64,000 nt of DNA, taken from NCBI GenBank assembly GCA_022592445.1, contig JABYQR010000234.1:1-64000 (forward strand), read 5' to 3'. Position 1 is the stretch's first letter. Each line of letters starts with the position of its first letter. The translations under genes and the position numbers were made by a program. The stretch comes from Cytidiella melzeri. Its lineage: Eukaryota; Basidiomycota; Agaricomycetes; Polyporales; Irpicaceae. Below are positions 34,255 through 52,000 of the stretch, one piece after another. Under the pieces are notes generated by a model. The model had not been told where the DNA came from. It searched no databases and worked only from the letters and a program-made list of their open reading frames with translations.

Positions 34255-34815
34255 TGCATGTTACAACTCCGGAGCGCGACTATCAACCACGGACATTTAC
34301 ATTCGTTTAGCCAGCTTTGTCCAGAATCCAGATGATAGAGGTCCTCGACAGTGGGCGGCAGCTGACAAGCAGATACACACTCCTTTTGGCATCTAGTTCT
34401 ACATATCAATAATCTACACTTATTGTAAGAATTCCGCTGTAGCTGATAGCATGCCTATTCGTGTATCATCACCGCTGCGCCGATCGGCGCTGAGCTCGTC
34501 CGCACTGAACAATCTGCTACTTACCATGATTATGGCGTTGCCTCATTTTGTTTCTGTACACGATGTTCCGACCACGCGCTGGCAATTATACAGCTTGGGC
34601 TTCTGGCTAGTTTCGAACGTACTTGCAGACCTTCCATGTTAGGCGCTACGTATCCCATTTTGGTACTTATGTCAACAAGAGTGAGGACGAGGGTGAACAG
34701 TACGCTTTTCAGCACGAAGTTGGCCTGGTGCGCATCCTACTAGTTGGATATCACTTTTTAAATACACAAAGCATTTCCTGTAATGTACACGTTACCCAAT
34801 GTCACTTCAGTGACT
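34255..34815. other. No gene seen
   Basis: This 560-bp gap lies between the convergent 3' ends of the double-psi beta-barrel and GH44-like genes. Only short, unsupported ORFs are present. Confidence 0.4.
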
Positions 34816-37800
34816 TCACTGCTGTTGCAGGAAGACGCTCGTGTACGCAGGGACGACGATGTACTGGTTTGTCGTGAGTGTGATTGTTGTCTGAATTATT
34901 GTGCAAACGTGATCAGTCACACCTCCTACGTGCGCTACAATTTGAATAGACACGCACCTGCCACTTCGCAACTCCAGCCTGTCCACCGAAATGCCTCATG
35001 AAATATTTGCCGGTTGGCAAGTTTGCAAGGTACAGCCCGGTAGGGTTCACGTCCTTGTTCACGATAACGACAGTGATCGTCTTGCCACTGCTGTCGGCAC
35101 CAGCGTACACGCCGAGGATAGACTCGTTCCGATCTGCCATGTTCACCTGGACGCTATTGGCAGGGAAATATGTTCCGTATCTAGTCAAACAACACAGAAT
35201 GGTGATTAAAACATACGGGATTTATAATCTCTGAAACGGTTGAACGTACCCACGATACAGCCAATAAGCCAATCCTATCGGGCCTTCCTCGTCCGGTGTC
35301 GCCCAATACGTCGCCGAGTCCACACCTTCGCGTCCAAATATTCCTAGTACGTCCGCAGCTACCAGGCCGCCTGTGATATCGGTGTCTGCTGTCGAACTCC
35401 ATTCACTGATAGAGAGCTTCGTGCCAGGGTAGTTCTGAGCGATGAGGGCCTTCATGCGCGGGATGAGCCACACGGCGTTTGCGTTGGGTTGATGGTTCTG
35501 CGGTGTGTCCGTGCCAATCCAGGATTCGTCGATGTATGACGGGTCTGATTGAAAAGAATCTCAGTGAGATGCAGATCAGCGGGCGGGAGCACGATCGACA
35601 ACTTACCCCAGAGTGAGCGTGTCATGCGGAGACGGAGAGCTTTTGCAGCAGCATCGTTCGCGCTGGTATCGGGGGCATAGTAGTAGTGGATGTCTATTGT
35701 ATGTACTTAGCATCATCTGAGAGTTTGTGTCAGAGACTGCCATGCGTACCCAGGTAGTCTAGTAAACGATTTCCGGCTGTGGTCTCGGCAGCTTTCATCT
35801 TTGCCAAGAACCAGGGAAGGAAATCAATGTTGTTGTGAGCAGCTGACAGTCGAGATTGTCTTAGGCTCAGTGGTACAGCTGAAGGCGAAACAGCTCACTG
35901 TTGTCCGTGTATCCTATGGAGGAGGTCCAATAGTACCACCACGCACAGGTACTGGGTGCCGCGACTTTGACTGACGGAAGAGCACTCTTCGCGATAGTGG
36001 AAAAGTTCACCACGCGTGCAAGCTCTTCGTCGTATCCCATTGGCCTGCGCGCAAAGAGTTAAAACGGTTGTCGTATGTAGGGAATATGACATTGTCATGC
36101 GTACGAAGGGTGCATATCCTGATGTGTGTTAGACGCGATCTCGATTTCATTGTCAATCTATGCAGGATCCTCGTCAGACTACGCAGGCTTCTTCGCAATG
36201 CTAGCAGAGGAAAATATACTTACAGTCACAATTTGAGGCGGGTTGGCCATGCCAGCCAGCCACGTCTTCGCCATAGTCGTATTCCAAGGTGTGTACGCTC
36301 GGGTTTGGCTAGGCACTGGTGTAATATACGAGCCGTTCGGGAAAAGACCATCTCCTGCATCGGAGCTGTACAAAGGGGCTGAATGAGCATCAAAGCCGAC
36401 AATTTCGCTCGTGAAGAAAAGTGTGCTGACTTATATGGGTCGAACGACTGCTGATCTATAGAATGCATTGTCAGTAATCATTAGCAGCAGAGTCAAACAG
36501 TGGACTCACCAGGATATATAGATGCAGGATACGAGTAAGATGTGGAATCCTTCGATACCCAGTCCAGCCTGCGAAGTGAAGTCGTATTTAAGTCACATTA
36601 TGCCTAAATCATAATGGAGGCGTACGCTGGAATGGTGATCATAGCCTGGCTGGAAGCTCCCTGAACCCATCCAGACCAGTCGTCGGCCTGCCCGTCGTCA
36701 CTGACCCTATTCTCGAAGTACCAGTCATTTCCTACACAGCTTGAATCAGAGATACACAATGACACAAACATACCTCGAGAGAATTACCTGCGTTTGTCAC
36801 TCCAAGGAAAGGATTGTAAGCGGTCACAGCGTTTCCACCCCATCGACTGTACAGCTAGTGTCTCAGCTGCGAGGCCGTATATGGCGCATAAATGTGAGGC
36901 GTACCTAATCGTGACTCCAAGATCCTTGATGTAAGAGGCAGAGGTGGGGAAATTGACACCATAGATAAGGGGAGATATGGGGACGGAGTTGCCGGTTGTG
37001 ATACTAAGTGTGAGAGGCATACCCCAGTTAGAGAAGGGATGATAGCTGTGTAGCCACTTTGTCTTACCTTCCGTACGAGACGGCCGGAAGGGTATAATTG
37101 AAACTAACGTCTTCCGAAGAAATGACGAGAGACCCTGGGACAAGTGCCTGGGCAAGAGTAAGATACCAAATAGTCTTGCTCGGAGTGTCAGCAGGCGAGA
37201 AGGTAGACTGGCTGGTGACTGGAACTGGCTGTCGATACATGAGCGATGCAACATTTGACAGTACGGTTTACAAACGAACCTTCGCATTGAGGGTCACAGC
37301 CAGTGATGAGATGTTCACGGCACCGACTGTGGTTACGGCAATGGTGTTACTAGCAAGGGGCTCCGCGCTGATAATTTCGGGTATTACTACAATTGACTAG
37401 GAACAGTTCGCGTCAATGAAATGCAGCGGAGGAGCTTAGCGGAGCTGTACTGACCGTGAGGAGCTGAATGTTGTCGAGATGGTAAGACGCGCCATTTCCG
37501 CCACCTTGGAAGTTGATACGATTCCAAGTATCGTTCGCAAGGGGCGCACCACTTGGTGGCAAAGCTGAGAAGTCGAGCAAGATGGTCGTCCACGCGCTCG
37601 TGTTAACATAGCTCGCGACCGAGGATATGGGGATGCTCGGGCTCTGTGAATTGTCGGTCGTTGACGAGATGTAGAAGGAAACGTCGGGATTGTCACCAAG
37701 GATGTCGAACTTTAGTCCAGCAAATCCGGCAGTGCCAAATACGGACTCGTCATAGAGGGAGAGCGCAGAGTATGCTGTTGAGACCACTGAGATACTAGAG

Positions 37801-38018
37801 CTACCTTGAGCAACGTCAGTTGCTGCGAAATCGATGGTAGAGCCCCAGGACCTTTCGTCCAACATGTCAGTTTCGATGATTTGAGAGTCTCAAGTAGCGC
37901 ACCAGTTTTCCCAGCCAGAGCTGAGAGCGTTGTCCACGTAAATGTCCTGGTCGGCGCGGACACTGTACGCAAGTGCAGCGAGCAGAGCAAGCTGTGATTT
38001 GAGAAGCATTGAAGGCAT
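34816..38018 (-). CDS. Secreted GH44-like endoglucanase/xyloglucanase
   Basis: Seventeen exons from 37903-38018 to 34816-34890 join in frame to 750 residues; the smallest, 36431-36455, has 25 nt. A signal peptide (LLKSQLALLAALAYSVRA) precedes a carbohydrate-binding-like beta domain (about residues 35-170), then a barrel beginning PLIYGVNFPTSASYIKDLG and SRWGGNAVTAYNP. Two acidic motifs fit the catalytic pair of GH44: DNEIEIASNTHQD (acid/base) and SISEWSS (nucleophile). The C-terminal beta domain ends in TSVFLQQQ. GH44 enzymes cleave beta-1,4-glucans including xyloglucan. The family call is from memory of the motifs; a related clan A family is the alternative. ATG 38009 is a possible second start. 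Confidence 0.8.
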
Positions 38019-39021
38019 CACCTGGCTACAGCAACTTTTTTGTGCCCAAACACCCACCTCAAAGACATGCATGCTATTATACTATGAACAGCGGATTGTC
38101 CTCGGTGAGGGCTCATATTTGCGGAGACAAGGGATAATCTGCGGAAGTGAATGTTGACCACTTGAGCAAGACTCGGAGATTTGTTAACCTCAGAACTGTC
38201 AAGCAAGCATATTGGACGTTGTTGAACCTGGATATAATAGACATGGAATCCTTGTAAGACCTCGCAGACGTTTTGCCGACACTTTTGCAATTGGCCGCGT
38301 TCGATGCTGAGCGGCGGTACAGGCCTCGAGCTTTACGGAGCATCTTCAGCGCATAACCGATGTATCATCTGGCAACAGTGAGTTATGTCTGAGCTGACGG
38401 AGGATATAATCTGACTTTGAGGACTCGGATGCGTATTGCATGAGCAGAATGAAGCAGGACTAAGACTTGAACGGCACTTGGCGGGCCGCATCTTTACCAC
38501 CACTGAGCGGGTGCATCATCTTGTTTACAAAGGCTTAGGACTCAGGCCTCAGGCCTCAGGTATCGCAACTCACGTTGCCCCAGTGTTCACATAGTAGCAT
38601 GCAGTGTGCAACCTCAGTCGAACCTCTTGGGTGCTCCTCCCCATAGGCACGTCACCTCCGGCTTTGCTTGCTGGTACACCTTGCGCCCAAGGACGCCTGC
38701 CCGTCATGACACAGGTGCTTCAAACAAAAGCGCAGCGTTACAGCCATAGCGTTCCGGAGAAGGCGCTCAAAGAGAGCCGAACGACGACTGAAGGTCCGCG
38801 GTACCTTTCTCAGGTTATCATGGGTTGATACAGGTTATTCCTGTTCTCAAAAGGCGACGCAAGGAGTAGGAGAGACATTGGTAAAGATGAAAATACACCA
38901 TGCAGAGAAATGGCGGTGACTTAGGAGGAACATGAAATGTATCAGACAACGCTGTCAGTAGGCCTGCAACGTTAATCTATAGCCAACTGCCATTTGTACA
39001 CTTGTCGGAACTGTATGAACT
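38019..39021. other. No gene seen
   Basis: About 1 kb upstream of the glucanase and downstream of the halogenase. Only short ORFs; contains a small CAGGCCTCAGGC duplication near 38545. Confidence 0.4.
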
Positions 39022-41199
<2,178 letters not shown>

Positions 41200-42046
41200 G
41201 TACGTTTGAAGCGATTCTCCGATTTCGGGGTCCTTCCAAAGCGTTGCCTGCCGGTCCAAAATCATAGCGCATTGTGACGCTACAGTCAAGTGAGGTCTCT
41301 TGATCGCCTGCGGACGAATGAAGCTGGGAAGCAGCACAGTGCTGACGAGAGCATCTGTCTCATTGGCTAGCCCCGGCCGCGCAAAAGGCGTTGTATTGCA
41401 TGGCTAGTGCTGTTTTGAGTCTTCCGAATTGGAGTGGCTCCCTTGTCGCAGTCCTATTCGGGAATCGTACAACCAGTCCATATTCTTCCTACTACATTCA
41501 GCGACGGGCAAGTAGTATCCAGATTAGCTCATTGACGGACCCTGGGATACTAAGGGTCGTGACGTACGGTGGTACAATGAGGTTTTCTGCGACACAAATT
41601 TCGACCTGAAGAGCAAGTAAAGTTGATCTAAGATGTTTACCGCGGAGGACCTGGGAGTACCTACCTGAACGGAATGACTACATTGATCACTGGCCCTGTG
41701 TCACAGTCTCGACTGCGACCAGATTGCACGTTCCTGGGCCTGGGATTCGACGACAACTGTAATGCTGCAGACGGAAGCTGTACTGCCACTTCAAGTTCTG
41801 TATCAGCATCTAGTGTAGATGTCTGTCCTCAATCACATATGCGCATGTCGATTTTCTTCTTTGATCTCTTTACCGACCCTCATAGTGCTGTTGCATGTCA
41901 CGGTCAGACATCTGCAACAAAACGATCAAGGTAATACACCCACAAGAAAAACTGCTGACAATGGCACAAACATACCTGGTGCATTCAGGAAGCTATGCGG
42001 CGCCACACGGAGACAAAATAATTAGATTTTTGTTATCAAGATAATG
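41200..42046. other. Gap with a possible cryptic spliced minus-strand gene
   Basis: On the minus strand a frame from about 41830 (DADTELEVAVQLPSAALQL) continues across a GTAGGT..TTCAG intron near 41660-41610 to a TAA near 41535, and an upstream GTATGT..TTGCAG pair lies at 41970-41910. No start or domain can be assigned, so no gene is called. Confidence 0.25.
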
Positions 42047-45000
42047 TCAGATAAGAAGGGGAGGTGGTTCCTCGAGCCCGATGTCCAATCCGGCAAGCTC
42101 ATCCCTGTAAAACTGGGAAAGACCCTCGACGTCCGAGCAAGCTTGCTGGAGTTGTTTTCGGACCTCTTCCGCCGCCGCCCCCGACCTCTGCTGCTTGGAC
42201 GCCGGGCCAAACTTGCCCGGAGCCAACAACCTATTCGTCAAGAACAAGAATCCATCTGTGCCACCGAGCACCTGGACAAATGCAACGCCTGACCGGTGTA
42301 CCCACTGAGAGTACTTGAAGGGTGCTCTTCGGTACGAATAGACGACCTCAACTCGATCAGGGTACGAGCTACGCCCTTCGATGTCAAGTACGTATCCCAG
42401 CTTTCGAAGAAGCGCGCTTTCAAAGTAATGGGCGACTTGTGTCCCTTCGTTGACCGTGCTTTGCAAGTCGTGCACCGTAGGCGGCTCCAAAGCGAGGGGG
42501 ATAGGGAAGCAAGATTGAAAAGGGTTCCGATCTCGAATATCACTGATCTGTGTGACATACGCCTCTACCAATCGCAGCCCATATTTCTCTATTGCTCGGT
42601 TCCATTGACGCAGGATGTCATCGATGCAGCGGGCGGTGGTTCCAATCCACTGCAGCTCAAAGTGGAAACATGTCGACGCGTTATGAATGATATCGTGGTG
42701 GAGCATGACCGTCTCTGCCTGACTGCTTTTCTACGCAAGAGTTTAGCACCTTTTCTGCTGAAGTCTAAAACGCACTTGACTTACTTTGTTAAGGTCGACA
42801 TCTATAACCATTGACTGACTAAGGATCAGCTTCTTCCGAGTTCGTTTCGTCATCGGAGAACGAGTCTGTCCGCCTGAACGCAAGAGATTCTCCTCGCCTA
42901 TAACATGCTTGGTAGACCTGAACCATCCTCCTCGAGGTGTCATGGGTACAAGGTATTCGCCGCGTAAAGCATAGAAGTAGTGACTGATGTGAATTCCGTC
43001 AGCATGCATGGGCGGTAAGCTGACCAACACGACGTAAAAATAGGTACATACCCGTCTAGAAAACCGTGCGCTCCGCGACAATGCTCGAAAAGACCCTGGT
43101 CCTGTAGCTTCGAACCCCACTCCGTGGCTTGCTCCCTAGTTGGAACATCGCGGAACTCACGCACTAGCCACGACACCAAATCGGAGCCCGTGAAAGCGTT
43201 TGAATATGTTCGACCATGCCACCTGCGGTCTTTCATAAGGACACCATCGTCATCTCGCATTGCTTTGGCGAGGGCGGCCAAAGACGTCTCCGCAATGTCC
43301 TTCTCGCTTCTCACTTTCTTTTTCAACGGGCCCGCAGCATGGATATCATCCAATTGCGCTATGATAGTCTCGTCCAGAACGCATTGCGTAGGTCCAAGAT
43401 CCGTAAATATGAAGCGAACGGGGGCATGTTGTTTTGCTTTTTCTTCGGAAGACACCCATCTAACCTTGGAGAACTGTTCAGCCAGCTTTTCCATACCCAG
43501 CAAACGTATCTCTTCGTCATCAAGTTTCTCTCCCAGAGGGCCAGTAGTTGTCATTGGAGGCTCGTACGTAGGAATGACGACGAAGCGCGTCCTCCAGTAG
43601 CGTAAAGCATCGTTGAATTGCGACTCATATCCGGCTACGAGCATATCGAGTCTACATGGGTCGTCAGACTGATGACGCTGTAGGAGTGTGTGATACATAC
43701 CGATTCCAGCCGTATCCTTCGAGGCCGTGAGGCACAAAGGAGGTCTTGAGTTCAGTATATCCAACGCCCGTCTTCGGCCATATAAGACATTGATAATCGA
43801 AAGGCCGAGTCCGAGGCATACGTCGCACATATCGGCGCACTTGAATCGTGTCCCCGCTATATGCAATGCGATGCATTTCATTGCTCATGCTAAGATAAAC
43901 GGGGTCATCTGGAGATTGCAGAACTTCCGGTGCTCCTGCAGGCCTAGGAGTAAGGTCATCTGGAACGATATACGACGAAGTTCGCCGGAGAGTAGTGGAT
44001 GGACTATTCGTCTCTGATGCAAGATTCTGTGGCTTTCCTGAACGTACCACCAGCTGAAATCCTTGTGCCAATCGTAAAGCTACCATGACGCGCATGACCA
44101 CGAGCGCCCAAGATCGACGTATCGCCTCCGGATGGTGACTGTGAACCGTCGGTGGGCGGACGAGAAAAGACCTCATCTCCGGAGGGTCAACTACGAAGTC
44201 GTAAGGAAAAAGGTCGTATTTCGTGTCCAGAGTGGTCGAATTTGGAAAATATTCTACCGTGAGGGGGAGACAGCCCGGCGAAACCATAGCCTTCCATTTG
44301 ATGTCGTGTTTGGACAGTGGTTCAGGGAACATGTGTTGCCAACGACTAGCTAGATATGCAAGGTTAGATGGTACCGCAGCAAGAGGTCGTAGAGGATTTG
44401 TGCGCAGAACCGGGGATGAAGAAGATCCGATCATAGACATATAAGAGCTATGGTTCCCGCTTCTTCTCTTGCCTCCGAGAGCGGCTTCCATACCCTCTCG
44501 AGGAGGCGTGTTTAGAGGGGAATTTCGATTGACGGATCCGCGGTGAGTAAACAAAATCTCTTCATCTAGGTTTCGTCCTGTACCGGCGGTTCGGGCGCGA
44601 ACCGCGGCATTGCTGATGAACATTGGCTTTGGGGTCCGTTCGACGGGGAGCTCCTTAGAGGCAGCTGGGATTGTCTTGCCCGTTGAAATTGGCGCTGATG
44701 ATGATGGCGACTCGAAAGATTTGGGGTTGGTCAAGCCTTCCGCAGACACAGCAGACGTCTCCGGAAGACTGGGCCCACTTCTCGAGAATGTATTCCAAAA
44801 CCATGTGGGAGTGAATTTCGTCGCGCCCTTCAGAAGCGGCCTCGTGACACTGGAGCTACGGGAGCTCTCTCCGACGACTGTTGTTGACCCCGTTTTGGAC
44901 GAAGTAGACACATTGGAGCGACCAGAGCGCATCGAGGATTGTGAGGGAGAAGTACTTGGAGCCCCTGACTGTTCTGTCAGGGCCTGACGTTGATTGGACC

Positions 45001-47127
45001 CGCTGGCGGCCGGCGGCACATCCTCTACAGCAGGTAAATGCGAAACAATACGACGTGGTGCGTCTTCAATGTGAGGAATTCGCTGTGTCAGAGATTCAGC
45101 AGTGCGAGTGGAAAAGGAGCGTTTGAGGGCTTCGATACCGGAGCGCAAAGAGCCAGCCGATGAGGTCAGAGAGTTTTGCGTGCTGCTCTGGGGCTTCAAG
45201 GGCTCAGTCTGAAAGTCTGAAAATATGTCCAGGTCGAACTTATCGGCTTCAGCCTGGGTGATAGGCCGGGGTTTGCGGGCATGAGAGTCGGATGCGGAAG
45301 ATGACTCGAGGAACGAATCATGTTCGGGTAAGAAGGGGAGCTCAATACCTGACAGGACATCATGATCCAACAGTCCTAGCATCTCTATCTCATGCATTTT
45401 GGCTCTAGCAACGAATCTACGAAGACGTTCAACAAAGGGTTTGCGACGGTTTAACTTTAATGAACGATCTACCTATCTTGCCGAAAGGGGAGGTCCATCT
45501 GCTTGTCCCAGAAGGATACAGACATCCAGAAGGGCTCCCACCAAAATTTGCCCCGCTTGCGGTCATTTTTCTCACCATGCTCGTCATCGTCTCCCCATAA
45601 TGTGTCCATCAAACGTAAGCTACTAGGCCTCACCACTCCTTCCGGGCGTTGGACTGGTTCTGTTCCAGTGAAACTGAAGATAGGACTCTGGTGCAACGGC
45701 GGTTTGTTGAGTGAGACAAGTTCAATAGCAAACCCTTGATCCAAAATCCTAGTGGTAGTGAGACGCAGCAGCTGTTTGGAGACACGATAATACCCGGTTC
45801 CTGGCGTTATGATGATAGTTGCAGAGCCAGTGAGTGACAAAGAACGGTCGATGTAGTGGGTTTCCATCGGGTTGAAACTAAGGTTGAGAGCCTCTAGAAC
45901 AGGGCCGTCGTGCGCATATGACAGTCGGCCAACTAAGCGAACGTTATCAGGAGTCTCCAGAGGTGCGAATAGGCCAGCACGATGATAGTGGTGGGTCAAG
46001 AGAATATCCCGCTGAAATGCCCAAAACGAGTCTTTCAAGGTGATCAATGTCGGCTTCCAGTCATAAACAACCTCCAAGTCTGTGATGACCTTGAAGAAAT
46101 CCTTGTACCATCGTCCGTCTTCATCTCGGCGAAGTGGACCAGCTGCATAGTCGACCTCTGATTGATCGTAGAAGACTCGAGATATCAGCACAATTGTGAC
46201 GATATGCGTCGTCCCTGCTTCGCGCCACTTCGCGAAAAGAGCTGGTAAGAAGGAGTGGACTATTTTCTCGTTGTAGCGTTCACCATCTCCGGCGAACTCC
46301 CACAACTCTCGGCATACTTGGATGAAGAGCGTTGCTTTCGCCGAGAGAGACCGATATACCATTTTCGTCCGGGAGGTAACATACGCCGTCGACGTCTAGC
46401 AAGTTGCTGAATATTTCAATATGTCCAGAACTGGGTAACAGAAGATGCATCGCACACCTTTTTGCCAGCAATGTAAATTGCGTGCACGTTGACCACTGCG
46501 GTGCCGACGAACGAGATCTCTTGGTCGACAAATACGCACTGCCCAACAAGATATTGGTCCAATCTCCACATTTCATTGCGGCCTAAATATTGATCCTGGA
46601 AGGTGAACTCGACAAAGTCTGCTGACCACTCGTCTTTGTCTACCTAAAAGGGACCCTCAGCTTCTTCGTGTCAACGAGTACAACGGCTCGTACCTTGGTG
46701 AGGACGACTTCTCCATTGTTCCTCAGGTTGAGCTTTTCGGCCATGGGCCTTGGGACGGATATCTAACGGGAACGGTCATGTTTTCTGAGCAGACAGTAGT
46801 GAAGAGATATACCTGCAGTTGATGTTTGACGACTTCATCTTTAGGTACGATAAACAGTAAACCCGACGTAATAACACCTGGCACATGAGCCGAGATCTGG
46901 ATAATGTCCCCTTCGCTAACGCCTGGCCAATGGGACTGATTTAGAACAACACTTGGGGAATCTTTCATGTCATGAACCCAGGTAATAAGCAACTTGAAGT
47001 CGCCTTGTTTTAACGGAGGAGCGAGAGCGGTGACCGGCGGTGCATGTTTGTAGTGAGACTGCACGGTATTGGAACGCTTTCGTCCGGATTGAGGTGGATG
47101 CTGGGACTCAGGTCGAGAGGTAGACAT
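42047..47127 (-). CDS. Iml1/DEPDC5, GATOR1 (SEACIT) subunit
   Basis: Eight exons (46813-47127, 46694-46762, 46458-46643, 45473-46395, 43701-45416, 43052-43651, 42785-42983, 42047-42730) give 1563 residues, close to yeast Iml1. The order fits the family: N-terminal domain with ITWVHDMKDSPS, the Iml1 core (FIQVCRELWEFAGDGERYNEKIVHSFLP, written here in part), a long Ser-rich linker, then a DEP domain with GRTYSNAFTGSDLVSWLV and FLDGHYFYALRG, and a C-terminal domain with FHFELQWIGTTARCIDD. Iml1 with Npr2 and Npr3 acts on the vacuole as a GAP for Gtr1 and inhibits TORC1 when amino acids or nitrogen are scarce. It is divergent from the Old Yellow Enzyme gene, sharing a 358-bp promoter region. Confidence 0.93.
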
Positions 47128-47485
47128 CAAGCACGGTACTGGAGAACATATGTGACCAAGATACCGGTTTCAAAAGGGTTGCAGGAGGGACAGCGAATGC
47201 GGAGTAAGATGCAGTTGCTGCCAATGCTCGTGCGACGCGGACAACAAGCTGAGCTGCCAAAATGTCCAGCGGGCGCGCCGCCGTGCCCAGCAAATATAAT
47301 CACGTGAACATCGGGAAGTCGGGGTCAATGATCCGCCCTCCGCAGTGCACAACCGTTGCGGCGTGAGTCCGAGATTCCGAGTCAAGCATCAACTTCACAC
47401 ATATACTTGCATCAATATAACATTATTCGTAAGCAAAATAGGTATCAGCTTTGCTTCCGTAGCTAATGGTTTCCGCCTGAACATC

Positions 47486-48901
<1,416 letters not shown>

Positions 48902-49085
48902 GTATGCTAATACGTTGGCTACGATAACATGACGTCGTCTTTGATAGCTATCCCTGTGTGGATGCATAGAGCAAGTTTTTTTGTATACGCTCCAATTGCT
49001 CAAGTCGTACGATAGACCTTGTCTGATCACAGTTGCAGTTTCCAAGCCACCAATATAATTCCTACGATTCCATCTCAGCCATTGT

Positions 49086-52000
49086 TTATCGTACACCATA
49101 TTCTCGAGCCTGATACTTTAACCCACAGCCACGCGACTCATGCCCTCGACGGGTGTGACGACTTTGCGCCATGTTTGCCACTTCCCGGGCTGAACACGTC
49201 CTTGATTCATAACCCTCAGCACCCAAAACATAATGAGACGCCAAGAAAGTTACACCTACCTTGACCATTCCACGAGTGATATCTCTAAGCTCGATCCTAC
49301 TCTCCCACAAGGGATAGATGATAACGGTAAACGCAGATGCAAACGCCCATATCATCCCAATGACGACCCACGCCTCCAATCCACGCCTGCCAAACACCGT
49401 CTCCGCAAAGAACAGCGGGAGTGGGATGACGAGTACTAGCACAATGAGCTAGTGCGGTCAGATCCAGCAGCTTCTGCAAGACATACCCAGCGCACTTACA
49501 AGTATGATCGACGACCACGCAGCGAATCTGAATGCTTTGTTAAGCATTACAGGGTTGAGCTCGTCGTCGGAGCTGCGCTCTGCAGCATGAGACGTGACGG
49601 AAGCGGCTTCAGCTAAAATTTGGTCCTTCTTCTCTTCTTCGTACTCGACGGAAGCTGGCTTGGGCGAATGAGTGTGGCTGGTAGCAGAGCTAGATGGAGA
49701 GTTGATGGCGCGTGTTACATCCCAATCAAAGTTTTCTGGCCACTGGTATTTCATGCGAGTCAGCGAATCAGATCACGCCTGATTGGGGAGTTGGGTGAGA
49801 TACATACGAAGTAGGAAGTAACGCATGCGACAATGCCGCCCACGCCAATCGAAGCGAGATTACCTGCGAGCATCTCCTCGTCGCCTCCGGTAGTCTGCAG
49901 GTCAGCATCAAGCTCGACATCAAAATGCAAAGACAATCCCAAGATACAACACGTACGGTCACAGAGAGAACACCTCCATTCAACGTGGAAGTGGTAACAA
50001 GCCACGCGATCAATCCACAAACGAATCCGGTGATAGCGCCAACGATGCAGCCCCATTTGTTTGCCTTCTTCCAGCTGACGCAGAGAGCGATAGGGACGAC
50101 GGCGGAGCCGAGAATGACACCCATGAACTCCTGCATGCAGGAGATGTGTGTTAGTTTCGGACGGAACGATGGAGATGAGACAGTGTAGAACGAACGTAGA
50201 GCCATCCCAAAGATATACCGATGTAGAAGAAGATGAGGCCGAGGAGGCCCATCAACACTGCGAAGAACGCAACCTGCTCACAGAATCAGGCGAGCAAACC
50301 CTGCAGAAGATCGAAATCACAATACCGATGCGTGTGAAACCCAAAGTATTTGCTGTTCAGTTGCTTTCGGGTTGACATATTTCTACGTCCAATTGTCATC
50401 AGCACGTATCAGTCTTTACAGAACTGTAATGGGTTATACCTTGTAGACGTCAAAAGTCAGAATACTGCTGACGGCAATCAGCTCAGCGCTCGTGGCGCTG
50501 GTAACGGCCAAGAACAAGACAACCAAAAGAGCGGCAGCTCCGCCTTGACCCAGAAGAGCCGAGGCAGCCGAAGGTGCTGGTAGACCTGCTGAGACGTCTT
50601 CAGGGCTGAGGACCCTCATGGCCGGATCGCCACGAAGAGCGACGGCGGACAGGCCCAGAGTCGTGGAGAACATGAAAGGAATGGCAAACCTGGAAAATTT
50701 GGAGTGAGCATTGACTGATAACAGGCTAGTGAGTAAGATCCGAGCTTACCAAGCGAGGCCTCCAATGAGGTAGGCTTTGACACAAGTGGCGGGACGACTG
50801 GCGATTGCTCGTTGCCAATACTATGCATTATCGTAGAATCCATCGTTAGTCTCAACGAGCAGCTTGTTCTGATATCGGCATACGTACAGCCTGGTCTTGA
50901 AAAACGGTGGCAAAGTTGCCAATGATGTTTATCACACCAAAAATCAAACCGTTCTTGGATCGCATTGTGAGGTAAGAGCCGTGTGCGTTGCCCGCGACGG
51001 GAGCCTGAGCAGCCGCAGCGGCGAGCAAGTCATGCATGCGCGCCGGGGAGCCGATTTTGGATGAAGTGCCATAGACGGTAAACACGAATACGAAGATAAT
51101 TGCGAATAAGACAGTTGTATGGGTGCTATCGTATACTGTCAGGGTTGACTGTGGATTGGTTGGTAGGAGCGACTTACTAGTCGCAGAGGAGAGTAGCCCG
51201 CATACCGCCGACGACAACGTAAATAGCTACTCCGAGTGGGATAAGAAAGCATGCCTGAAGGAGAATTGAGTCAAGGAGGGTCGATGTCTTGGTATTGGTA
51301 CTTACGGCGAGGGTATTCATTCCAGTCAAACTAGTGACAGTGGCCGAGCCACCCAAAATGAGCATGGACGAGACTATGATGTTCGTCGCCAAACTAAATT
51401 TGACATCTCAGTAACGTTTCAAACCGTCTTGAATCTGCTACTTACCCGAAAAACATGAACACCAGATGTGCTGCCGTACCCCATCGAGCGGCCACAATCT
51501 CAAGCCAGGTATGTGCTCGAGGTGCATTCATTTTGAGCTTGGCCGCAAGCTATGAAATCATTGAGATCAATCACACCGCTACAGACATCAAAAAGATATA
51601 TCTGACTGCACACCTGAGCGAACAGCAGAACCTGAACGGTTGCTCCAGCACCGTACCACCACGGACCGGATATGCCATATTTGTAGGCGACTGCGCTGGA
51701 TTGCAGCTGTAAATTTGCACTGTCAGACCGATATAGCAGATTGAAATATGACTGCCCACAAGAGTAGCAGCCCACGTCCAGGCAGAGACGATACCTGACG
51801 CAATGAGACCAGGCTTGACACTGCGAGAAGCGCTATTGAATTCTTCTGCGCTCTTTGGAGAGAACCCGGTGTAGCGTGCTTGGATGGCAGTCAAGATGAT
51901 CATGAACGCACTAAAGAACAGCCCAATCCCTGGTCACTCCATTAGTAGCTTATGTTTTAGGCAGTAGACAACGTTGAGACATACCGACAACTAGGTTGAG

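Noticed and set aside
43124..43605. Plus-strand frames of 158 and 129 codons
   Set aside because: Antisense shadows of the Iml1 DEP-domain exon.
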